A stretch of 64,000 nucleotides of DNA, from contig CM007990.1 of the NCBI GenBank assembly GCA_002189035.1, positions 682,001-746,000 on the forward strand. The letters are read 5' to 3'. The translations under genes and the position numbers were made by a program. Source of the stretch: Utricularia gibba (taxonomy: Eukaryota; Streptophyta; Magnoliopsida; Lamiales; Lentibulariaceae). Shown piece by piece: positions 1 to 9,713 of the stretch. The notes under the pieces were generated by a model. The model was not told the DNA's origin, did no database searches, and worked only from the letters and a program-made list of their open reading frames with translations. How positions within the stretch are numbered: the stretch's first letter is position 1; every line of letters begins with the position of its first letter.

Positions 1-55
1 TATCATCAAGAAACAACTAAAAGTTAGGGGGGGACCGGGATAAAAATAAAATTAC

Positions 56-236
56 CAGCTAAAGTGATGTCGATGTTGAAGTTTCCGCCCTCGTACGGCG
101 TACCAACAGGACCCGGTATCGTTCCCAGCAACTGCGCGAGGTTACTTTCATTCTTGGGAACTACTTTTATCCCAGAAACCTTGAAATCCCTATTGCACTC
201 ATGCAGCTCCTTCTGCACCCGAGAGAAATCCACCAT
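56..236 (-). CDS. UBC27: Ubiquitin-conjugating enzyme E2, UBC27-like (first coding exon, partial)
   Basis: This is the N-terminal exon of an E2 enzyme, which accepts ubiquitin from E1 as a thioester and passes it to substrates with an E3. About 60 codons are visible. They begin MVDFSRVQKELHEC and contain the E2 fold signature GTIPGPVGTPYEGG, close to Arabidopsis UBC27, an E2 with a C-terminal UBA domain. The exon ends at 56 at a GT donor (codon phase 1), and bases 1-55 are intron. The catalytic cysteine and UBA domain lie beyond the left edge, so activity cannot be judged. The start at 236 is the first ATG of the family-conserved N-terminus. The gene shares a short divergent promoter with the TFIIE-beta gene. 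The assignment to UBC27 rather than another E2 rests on this N-terminus only. Confidence 0.85.
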
Positions 237-1012
237 TTCAGCTCTCTTGCTTTCTTTCAGGATGCAAGGTAGACGTTGCCGGATTCTGGAGAAACTCCTC
301 CGCCTCGAATTTCTCCACTCGCACGACGAACATTAACCTGAATCGCGATGTTTCATTTTTCGATTTTAATTTATTTAATTAATCTTCTTTCATAATGGGC
401 TAAAGCCCGTTAATGATAGACTAATGGGCCCAAAACCGCCGTATTCAAATCGGGTCATACCCGAACGGTATAAATCGGGTTTGCGCGATTTTGAGGTTCA
501 GACTTCAACTCATTCGTCTTCCTTCTGGTGCCTTTTTTGCGATCTCGAGAGTGGGTTAGTTTACATTTCTTGCACCGATTTCCATTTTTTGTACTTGTTT
601 TCTGGTAATCTGTGGATTCATTATAGAATTGGTTGCAATCGGGAGCTGCAGGGGTTCGTCCTTTGTGTACTTGGCGTTTCCAGTCCCTTGGATACTCTAT
701 TTGGTTTGGTATTTCTCCTTGCAGCGGATGCCTTGCGTTAGTTTGAATGGATTTTTTTTCTGAATTTATTTAGGTTTTTCTCCCTTCTGTCTGCAGAATC
801 TGGGTGCTAATCCTTGGTGCCTCGCCAGATTCAGAAATTATAAGGTGATCCTTTTTGTTCTTTCGGTTGTGTTCTTTGGCTCATGTGATTTGAAAGACAT
901 GAGAAGTAGACGGGTTTTGAATAGATGTTTTTTTGCGTATGGTTTCATTGTTGTTGTTCTAGGGTTTCTTGGCTTCAACGATCATAAGTTTTTACTTTTT
1001 TTTTTCCTTTAG
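237..1012. promoter_or_regulatory. Divergent promoter and 5' leader between UBC27 and TFIIE-beta
   Basis: The region between the two start codons is about 775 bp. At 395-432 it holds close-set TGGGC/GCCCA motifs (TGGGCT, AGCCCG, TGGGCCCA), the TCP-bound site II type common in promoters of plant housekeeping genes. From about 440 to 1012 the sequence is T-rich with GT/AG-like boundaries and probably holds the TFIIE-beta 5' leader with a leader intron. The 105-codon open frame at 424-741 in this stretch matches nothing I know, so I treat it as leader. Confidence 0.5.
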
Positions 1013-2352
1013 ATGGCTTTACTTCAAGACAGCTTGTCAAAGTTTAATAAGCAGCAAGAGAAAGTACAATCAGTGCTCACGAGCATGAGCAAAGCAAAGG
1101 CAGCATATTCCCAAAATAATCCTTCAAAGTCCATGCCCGCCACTTCCTCCGCACCATCAAATGCAAAATCACCTGTGCAACCAATTAAATTTTCAAATGA
1201 TACAGAACGTCTTCAGCATATAAATAGCATCAGAAAAGCCCCTGTTGGGGCACAAATCAAGCGTGTTATTGATTTGCTCTACGAGGTACTTTTCCCGTGA
1301 ACCCTCTATTGATTCTGCCATGTGTTTTTATATCGAAGTTGAAATAATATGCAGCTGCAATGTCTCACAATGCCTGATACTGTGGCTTTAATTGAGGCCA
1401 TGTTATAATATGTGTGATATCTTTCTTTGGAGGTTCAGTCCATTGTTCTATTGTATGATAATTGGATTGCAAGCTTGGTTTTTCGTCCTTATTGTAGCTA
1501 CTTATGTCCTACCCTCCTAGTTTGACTTTTATGACGTGTCTATTTGATTCAAGTTTCTCATCCTCAGACCAGGCAAGCCTACACTCCTGATCAGATAAAT
1601 GAAGCATGCTATGTGGATATGAATGCAAACAAAGCAGTCTTTGATAGTCTACGAAACAATCCTAAAGTGAATTATGACGGGAAAAGATTCTCCTACAAGG
1701 TAATATTTCTACCTTGTCCAGCCCCAGACAGGGTCATCATTGTATGTGAATCTCAACACTCTTACCTCTGAACTTTGAAGAGGTGATGGTTTGCTTATTT
1801 TATTTCCAGTCGAAGCACGATTTGAAAGACAAGAATGAACTCCTAGTCTTGATTCGGAAATTCCCAGAGGGCATCGCTGTCATTGACCTTAAGGATGCAT
1901 ATCCAACGGTTATGGATGACTTGCAGGTAACCTTTCCCCTGCTCAGCTATCCAGCCTGAGTTAAGCATCATCATTCATCTTTGGGTTGATAAAAACCATC
2001 TTGCTCTTTAGTCATTGAAAGCGTTAGGCCAAATCTGGCTGCTCTCGAACTTCGATTCACAAGAGGACATTGCCTTCCCCAATGACCCCAGAGCAGTCAT
2101 CAAGGTGGATGATGATCTGAAACAGTTGTTTCGTGGCATCGAACTGCCCCGCGACATGGTTGACGTTGAAAGGGACCTCCAGAAAAATGGGATGAGACCT
2201 GCAACAAACATGACCGAGAGGAGGGCCGCAGCACAGGTTCATGGGATCCCCCCAAGCCCAAGACTAAGAAGAAGAGGTATGAAATCAGCAAAAGGACCAA
2301 GCTCACTAACTCCCATCTCCCAGAGCTTTTCCAGAACCTCAATGGTTCGTAA
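1013..2352 (+). CDS. TFIIE-beta (GTF2E2/TFA2): Transcription initiation factor IIE subunit beta (one apparent frameshift)
   Basis: This is the small subunit of TFIIE, which joins the RNA polymerase II preinitiation complex, helps recruit and regulate TFIIH and contacts melted promoter DNA through winged helices. Exons are 1013-1285, 1568-1699, 1810-1926 and 2012-2352. Diagnostic stretches are FSNDTERLQHINSIRKAPVG, the first winged helix (QINEACYVDMNANKAVFDSL), IAVIDLKDAYPTVMDDL and NMTERRAAAQVHGI. Frame is lost at the C run 2248-2253. One extra C restores the conserved lysine-rich C-terminus (PKPKTKKKRYEISKRTKL, then LPELFQNLNGS) and stops at 2350-2352, giving about 287 residues, the family length. 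Read as is, the frame runs to 2401 with a tail unlike the family. I consider the missing base an assembly error. Protein identity is secure. Confidence 0.93.
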
Positions 2353-2588
2353 CGACGTCGTTCAGTCGCTGCCGGGGTGTAATTGCTGTAGGAATGCTTG
2401 AATTTAAAATTGGAAAATTACTTATGAAAGCGCCATCGTAAGAATTGATTAAAAAATCGCGATTAATGATAATTTTATATGCTTGAATTTCGTGGGGTAG
2501 TCCATTGTAATTTGGACTAAATTGCGGCCCCTTTCTGGAATACACGTTATCTTCCTCTTGTCACGCGTGTCGCTCACTTGCAGCAGCA

Positions 2589-4124
2589 ATGGCGTTATCT
2601 CCTGCGATTTTGCATTCTTCAGGAGCCAGGTTTTCGGTCCAATTGCCGTCCGTCAATGCGTGCGGAGCCCGCAGGGTTGGATTGTCTATCAGAGCTTCTT
2701 CGCCGGTCGTTCTTGTCGAAAAGACTGAAGCGGAGAAAGTTAACCGACTGAAGGCAGCTTACCTCGAGAGAGTCGTTCCGCTGCTCAAGGAGGAGTTCAA
2801 TTATACCAACATTCACCAGGTTCTATGGATTTTCTTGATTTTTTTTTTCTTTTTTGGGTGCTTTTCATGAAAGTATCGAAGTTGCAGAGCATTTAGATGT
2901 TATTTTATTAAGCATGTCCAGCATCCGATGTTGAGTTGTGTATTTTGTAGGTTCCAAAGATCGACAAAGTTGTAGTGAACTGTGGAATTGGAGAGGCTGC
3001 GCAGAATGCCAAGGGTTTGGAATCAGCTATGAGCGATTTGGCACTTATTACAGGGCAGAGGCCGATTAAGACGCGAGCCAGAAAAGCCATTGCTGCATTC
3101 AAGATCAGAGAAGGCCAGCCGCTGGGAATTGCGGTCACCCTGAGAGGAAATGTGAGTTCATTTTAACTCTTGGCCTTTCATCATTTGTTTGTATTGATAT
3201 TGGCTATTCTCCAGGCCTTCATGTAACTTTAAATAGGCAAGCATCTCTGAATGTATTTTAGGATTCCAAATGCATGTACGGTCGTTCGAGTGTGTGTGGA
3301 CGAACTTCAAGTTCCATAGCTTGTTTAGTAAACCTGTGACGAGTTATTTGGAGAACACATGTGGTGGTTTTCCAAGTAGTTTGTACATTCGGGTTCTTGT
3401 GTTTCACTGCTCATTGGGTTCTTGTGTGAAGAATTGCATAATACCCCATGTATATGATTGTTTGAGTTCATGTCGACAACCAAGAGCTATCTTAGCTTCC
3501 ATACTGACTGTCTAAGGGCTTGATAGTGTTAATCAAGTCGTGGCATTCCAAGTAGTTTGTATATCCCTGTTCTTGTGTCTCAGGGCTGTGTGGCATATGC
3601 ATAGAATTGCATATTACTCTATAAACATATGGCTGCTCGAGTTCATGCGGATGAACTAGAAGTACCATAGCTTTTGCAGTAACTGTTTCAAAACTTGGTA
3701 GTGATATTTCTAGTTTGTTTATTTAGAACAAGCTGAGATGAATGAAATATGACTGGTTCCTTTGGTTTACACAGGTGATGTACTCCTTTCTTGACCGGCT
3801 GATCAATCTTGGACTTCCCAGAACAAGAGATTTTCAAGGGGTGAATCCCAACAGCTTTGACGGTAATGGGAACTACAGCATCGGTATCCGCGATCAAACA
3901 GTTTTCCCAGAACTAAGCTTCGATATTCTTGGGAAGACCAAGGGCATGGATGTTTGCATATCCACAACTGCCAACACGGATGTTGAGGCCCAGAAATTGT
4001 TGGGTCTCATGGGATGCCCTTCAGAGAAGGCGGTGGTCCATCTGCTGTGATAAAGAAGAGGAAGCTGAAGTCTCACCATTTTGACTCCAAATCTAAATCA
4101 ACACAAAGAACCAAGAAGAAGTAG
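2589..4124 (+). CDS. RPL5 (plastid): Plastid 50S ribosomal protein uL5c (L5), one apparent frameshift
   Basis: This nuclear gene encodes the chloroplast uL5 protein, which binds 5S rRNA in the central protuberance of the plastid large subunit. Exons are 2589-2819, 2951-3151 and 3775-4124. The first about 45 residues are Ser/Ala/Arg-rich, as expected of a chloroplast transit peptide. The mature part shows [62 protein letters not shown] and [13 protein letters not shown]. Frame breaks at GGG 4011-4013. One more G gives the conserved end [20 protein letters not shown], then a lysine-rich tail stopping at 4122-4124 (about 260 residues). As read, the protein stops at 4050. Intron 2 contains degenerate tandem repeats, annotated separately. 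Confidence 0.94.
3262..3705. repeat. Imperfect tandem repeat (period about 175 bp) inside uL5c intron 2
   Basis: Two diverged copies start near 3371 and 3547. They share in order TTCCAAGTAGTTTGTA, TTCTTGTGT, GAATTGCATA, GAGTTCATG and CCATAG/CCATAC-like blocks at offsets of 173-176 bp. A shorter third copy at about 3262-3340 keeps the ATTCCAA block and the CGAGT...GGACGAACT...CCATAGCTT block. Nothing in it looks coding. Confidence 0.7.
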
Positions 4125-4686
4125 CGGAGTCAAATCAATGATCACTCCCTTGGTTTTCTCTTTCTTTGCATCGGCTACTTCAGAGAATTGGGATTATAAA
4201 CTCGCATCTTTCTTATGCCTATTTCATTAAACTCCTATCCTGCAATGGTAGGCTAACTTCAGCTCATTCCAACGACTACACATGACGACGAAGTGGAGTT
4301 CGGTACGGTCCTAAAGAGACAAACTGTCGGTTTCCCTTTGGATTTCGAATTTGTGCCCACCAACCTCGCGCTGGTGTTGAGTGGAAGCATGCGAAAAAAA
4401 GACTTGAATCCAACGTAAGAAAGCCAATGGGGCAAAAATGCGTCTTGATGGGGGCAAAAACTGTGGTGATAGATGCGGGCCAACGGCCTATCTCAAATCA
4501 CCTTCCCAAACACAGGAGTGACGCAATGGATAGAGGTACCCATCAATCAGTTTCTCTGTTTTATAAATTGCATTTTCTGGGATGGCTACTTTTGTAAAGA
4601 AGGACCAACATTTCTCTTTGACTTTAGGTTCTCAATCTCTTTTACTGGTTCTGTGAGGTTTCTTGGTTTCGTCTCGTTTCCAGGAG

Positions 4687-6428
4687 ATGGTGAAGGCCCT
4701 TGTACTGCTTGTGCTGGTTCTGGGTCTGGGTCTGGGGTGAATAAAGTTGTATGCGGAAAAGGGGAGGTCCTTGATGAATCATTCGGATACTCCGCGATCA
4801 GCTGCAGGTCTCGCAGTGCTTCAATACTTGATTTTGGAGGGGTTGGTGATGGAGAGACGCTCAACACAGCTGCTTTTCAAGCAGCGGTTAATCAGCTCAG
4901 CCAATATGCTTCCGATGGAGGGGCTCAGCTTTACGTCCCTGCCGGAAGATGGCTCACCGGAAGTTTCAACCTCACCAGCCATTTCACACTTTTCCTACAC
5001 AGTGATGCTGTTCTCCTGGCTTCCCAGGTACCCTCCAGCCCTTGCCCCACCTCCAACTTCTCATTCTTATTAATGTTGCTGCTGATGTCAGGATATAAAC
5101 TCTTGGCCTGTTTTGGAACCATTGCCATCCTATGGCCATGGAAGAGATGCACCTGGAGGAAGATACGCGAGCCTTCTCTTTGGAACTAATCTCACTGACG
5201 TCGTCATCACAGGTAGCAAAGAACCCATCTTTCATCCAAGCAATCATCAGATATAAAGAATCTGAAATGGGATTGTTCACAAGGTGATAACGGAACAATT
5301 GATGGCCAAGGGCAGCTATGGTGGGATCAGTTTCGCAGTAAGAAGTTGCAATACACAAGGCCGTACCTCATAGAACTCATGTATTCTGAAAACATCCAGA
5401 TTTCTGACCTAACACTTGTGAATTCTCCATCGTGGAATGTGCACCCTGTGTACTGCAGGTTTGTGATCCATTGCCCTCCTCTCTTCATATTGTCTTCGTA
5501 GGCAAAGAGACAGTTTTTGTTGACTTTGCAGCAATGTGATCGTTCGAGGACTCACCATTCTTGCTCCGGTAACATCTCCGAACACTGACGGAATCAATCC
5601 AGGTATGAAATTCCAGAGTCAATACCAAGTACCAGCTGTGTTTCTGATCTGATTTCAAAAACAGATTCCTGTACAAACACGAGAATTGAGGATAACTACA
5701 TAGTCTCCGGCGACGACTGCATCGCCGTGAAGAGCGGCTGGGATCAGTACGGCATCAGCTTCGGAATGCCAACAAAGCATCTCTTCATCCAGCGGCTTAC
5801 ATGTATTTCCCCTTTCAGTGCTGCGATCGCACTCGGGAGTGAAATGTCCGGCGGGATTCAGGATGTGAGAGCGCAAGATATCACCGCCATAAACACTGAA
5901 TCCGCCGTGCGAATCAAGACCGCCGTTGGAAGGGGAGGATACGTCAAGGACATCTATGTGAAAGGCATGAATTTGCATACGATGAAATGGGTGTTTTGGA
6001 TGACCGGGAACTACGGATCTCACGCGGACAACAACTACGATCCCAATGCTTTGCCGGAGATAAAAGGGATATACTACAGAGACGTGGTGGCGGAGAACGT
6101 GACAATGGCGGCAAGACTGGAGGGGATCGCCAACGATCCCTTCACGGGGATTTGCATATCGAATGTGACGATTTCCATGGCACCCAATGCCAAGAAGCAA
6201 CCATGGAACTGCAGCAATGTGCAAGGAGTTTCCAGAGACGTGACTCCTCCTCCGTGCGAGCTCCTGCCGGAGCAGGGCTACGGTGGGGACGGGATGTGCG
6301 ACATCTCGTCGGAAAGCTTGGCTGTCGACGGCGTCGAGTTGCAGACTTGCTCCTCCGCTTTAAAAAATAAAGGTGTGAATTTTCTTAGCATGTTTCTCTT
6401 ATTACTGATTGGTCCTAATATTTTCTAA
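4687..6428 (+). CDS. Secreted polygalacturonase-like protein, glycoside hydrolase family 28 (one apparent frameshift)
   Basis: A pectin-modifying enzyme of the cell wall in the parallel beta-helix GH28 family. Exons are 4687-5027, 5092-5212, 5284-5458, 5532-5602 and 5665-6428. The ATG at 4687 opens a textbook signal peptide (MVKALVLLVLVLGLGLG) that runs into TGA. One extra G in GGGG 4734-4737 joins it to the mature frame (DFGGVGDGETLNTAAFQAAV...), giving about 490 residues. Catalytic motifs visible are NTDGINP (block I), SGDDCIAVKSGWD (block II) and VRIKTAVGRGGYV (block IV). The usual G-H-G block is replaced by AIALGSEMSGG, as in a large plant subgroup annotated 'probable polygalacturonase', so classical endo activity should not be assumed. 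The last about 25 residues form an unusual hydrophobic tail (LSMFLLLLIGPNIF), possibly read-through of the true end. Confidence 0.9.
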
Positions 6429-7928
6429 TATCATGTTTTCGATACCATCTCTTCGCTTATTTGTACATCTTATCCCACCCCTTCCCCTTTGTCTAATTTC
6501 ATACGTACAAACATTCCCCTTCTAGAACTCTAGAAAACTTAATTCCATTGGTCTACGAATTCATGCTTCTTCTCCACAAGGAGAGGAAACTCTGGAGCAG
6601 AAACAGTTCATTTTTTAACAGCAGAGCAACACCACAAGAGATGATGCAGTGAATCACAATCTCAGTATTTGTGATCTCCACTCCCTTCAAGGGCTTTATG
6701 CTGTGGTTCATCCAGATGAGATCATTGATTCTTTCTTCAGTGAAGGACGGTTGTTGAAGTCGAAGATGAACCGGCTCCTCAATGGTTGGGTTCATGGTAT
6801 GAGGAGGCGAGATCAGGGTTCAGAGAGCCTCCTCAACTGCAATGATGGGAATGATTTTAATCATCGGTGTGTTTGATCATACAACCGATATCAGAATCCC
6901 ATTCTGGGATCGAAGACCAGCATCCTGTCCAGCAACTTCAATGCTCCAGGAGAAGTGTTGGAAATCTGGAAGAAACCTGAGACCTGTATCCTCTGGACAA
7001 GGGAAACCGAATGAAGGACAGGGGAAGAGCTGTGAGCTGAACAGCAATGCCTAGTTTCTGTACCTCAGGCACAAGTTTTCACTGATGAACATAATCTTTG
7101 CCAGGAAACAGGGCTGTCTTCTAGTCATGATTTCACGGAGATGCAGCCAGCTTACAATATAACACGCTGCAGTGCATCATCCTGAATGATTAAGAATCAG
7201 TTGAGAGAAGTTACAAGATGGTTGGTACATGGCCGAGCCAAACTAGGAGGTAATGCAATCCCTAAACCTGGACCAAGCCATTAGTAGGGAAATGGGGTTG
7301 TTCTGTCAGCCCCACAAATTGTTACTGCAAACAGGCAGTAAAATTCTGAAGGAACCGCAAACAACTGGGGCCGCACCACATGGCGACTCACGAGTTGTGG
7401 GTTTCACAGAAGACTGCCAATCAACAGGATCTACTGTGAGTGCTGTAACAGTAAACTTGGCTGGTTACAGAAGTGGAGCAAGAAGAATCACAAAGAAGAA
7501 AAGTTGGGCTGGTCCAATCAATAGCCATTGTATCCCAAGATCCGTTCTTTTGTTGTTCTCGATAAAAAGCATGATACCTATGCCTTTGAAGCAGAAGAAC
7601 CTGGGGAAATATCATCAGATGAGTGTAAAATAGTAATTGTGGGGATATGCTAAAATATATTGTGAACATGGATGAAAGGGGTAAGGTGATGCGCATTGAG
7701 AAAAGGATACAAAGCTGCAGGGTAAAGATATTGGCCTTGAATGTGGCTTCATAATGGGGACGATGCATTTGTGGGAACGGGGCCTTGTGGTAATAAAGAT
7801 TGCTTTGATCACGCCGAGACACAACGCAGTTCCTTTGGCGCATTTGCATCCTCTTTCTACATTTGGATTGGAACTGCTTTCACAGCTCCAGATTCTTCTT
7901 CCAGCCGATCGGATACCGAAAATCGACC
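6429..7928. other. 1.5 kb stretch without a recognisable gene
   Basis: The stretch lies between the polygalacturonase stop and the UBC4/5/6 start. Open frames of 60-140 codons occur on both strands but none has a family motif or consistent splice phases. From about 7740 the sequence is probably the UBC4/5/6 5' leader. Base composition is balanced, unlike the AT-rich spacers elsewhere, so an unrecognised non-coding transcript or gene remnant is possible. Confidence 0.3.
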
Positions 7929-9282
7929 ATGTCTTCTCCAAGCAAGAGGCGTGAGATGGATTTAATGAAACTGTAAAATTTGCCCCTTCTTCTTTTAACT
8001 GGGTTTCTCTTGTGGAGTTGTGTTCGTGTTTCTGTACCAAGTTCTCTATTTCTTTTTTTCTCTGGTATGGGTTGTTGTTAAATCTCGGTTTCTTGATGTA
8101 GAATGATGAGTGATTACAAAGTTGAGATGGTTGGTGATGACATCCAGGAATTCTATGTCCATTTCCATGGACCCAACGATAGTAAAATTTAGCTACATCT
8201 TTTTTTTCTGTTCTTAAGTTAATGTATGCTGTGCAGCGTTTGTTAAGTTGATTTTCTTCCATTTGGATCGCCTTTTGGTAGATCAGGTTTTTCTTTTGAG
8301 ATATTATTTGGTTCTTTTCTGGACAATTTATGAAATTCATTAATAAAAATCATAAGTAGACATTTTTTCTGGTAGAATCGTAGCAAGACTCTCGATAGTC
8401 TGATATGGATTCGAGGTCATGTCTGAGTTTTACCCTTTCTTTATGTAAATCTGCGTTACTTCATCCTTTTTCTGGGCCTTCGATGATGCACTTTTATTAA
8501 TAGTTTCTGCTTACTGTTTTCTTATTTGCAGGCCCTTATCATGGTGGGTATGGAAAGTAAGGGTGGAACTTCCTGATGCTTATCCTTACAAGTCTCCATC
8601 CATAGGATTCATCAACAAGATCTATCACCCTAATGTTGACGAGATGTGTGTTTACTGTACTTCCGCTATGATCTTGTTTCTGTACTTATTTGTCTCCTTT
8701 GTCAAAATGCAGGTCAGGCTCTGTCTGCTTGGACGTGATTAATCAGACATGGAGTCCGATGTTCGGTATGATTAAGGTATAACTCATCTCATTTAACGCG
8801 TACCCCAAATGACACTTCCTTTTTAATGCAACAGATCTGGTGAACGTGTTTGAGGTGTTCATGCCTCAACTTCTTTTATATCCTAATCCATCTGATCCCT
8901 TGAATGGGGAGGCTGCAGCTCTGATGATGCGTGATCGAACTGCATATGAAGAAAGAGTTAAAGGTGCTAAATGCTTGCAATGAAAGTTCTTTTTCTGCTA
9001 CGCTAGTTCTTTGTTGTGACATTGTGCTGAACACCCCTGAATTTACTTTTCCTTCATGTTGTGGTGAAACTACGTGAAAATATACAAGCGCTCAAATGAT
9101 GCTTTTTCCAATTTATGTTTCTGAATGTATGGATCGTATGTTTTGTATCAGAGTACTGTCAAAAATATGCAAAGCCAGAAGATATTGGTGCTGCCCCTGT
9201 GGAGAGTGATAGTGATGAAGATCTCAGTGAGGATGACTACGACTCCGGCAATGATGCCGTTGTTGGTGAAGCAGATCCATGA
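7929..9282 (+). CDS. UBC6-like: Ubiquitin-conjugating enzyme E2, UBC4/5/6 subfamily (one apparent frameshift)
   Basis: An E2 enzyme of the plant UBC4-6 group (similar to human UBE2H). Exons are 7929-7972, 8102-8181, 8532-8645, 8713-8765, 8835-8963 and 9152-9282, giving about 183 residues. The start [20 protein letters not shown] is diagnostic. The core shows [30 protein letters not shown] and the active-site region [17 protein letters not shown] with its catalytic Cys. The C-terminus is acidic ([15 protein letters not shown]) and ends GEADP, as in the family. In exon 3 the frame closes on TAA after GGG 8546-8548; one extra G gives [16 protein letters not shown]. The neighbour BRAHMA is convergent. 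I recall the same UBC6-BRM pairing in Arabidopsis, which favours UBC6 over UBC4/5. Confidence 0.93.
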
Positions 9283-9713
9283 GAATGTAGATCACTCAAC
9301 CAATCTGGTTCATGTACATTTGGTTTAAACTATTCATGGTTTGCACATTCATAATTTTATTTTAGTCTGCAAACTATTCATTGGGATGGAATCTGATTCT
9401 CTTCTTGTAATACATGCATGCACTTGGCCATTTTAAAGATCACTCTGCTTCATACTTGATACACTGAAATCTTGCTGAAATTAGGTGTTGGCTTTGGGTT
9501 TAGAATGACAGGGGTATGTTTGCTATGCACTGAAAAAAAAAAAAAAAAACCTGCACAGGCAGTAATTGTAACAGATTTTTCATTCAGACATCACAAAGAT
9601 TTTCATTACAAGTATCACCTACAAAGAGCAAGGCCTCTACAACAAAAGGTAGTCTTCTGCTTTCATCTGTCTTAAAAAGCACTTGCGCAATCTACTAAAA
9701 CTCACTCTTGGTG
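9283..9713. other. Convergent 3' region between UBC6-like and BRAHMA
   Basis: Both flanking genes end here. The stretch holds AT-rich 3' flanks and a poly-A run at about 9532-9549. I see no independent feature. Confidence 0.5.

Noticed and set aside
424..741. Plus-strand open frame of 105 codons before TFIIE-beta
   Set aside because: Leader-like T-rich sequence with splice-like signals and no family motif; translation from here would not reach the TFIIE frame.
7615..8340. Long minus-strand open frame of 241 codons
   Set aside because: It is antisense to UBC4/5/6 exons 1 and 2 and their introns, has no motif and the plus-strand gene explains the region.
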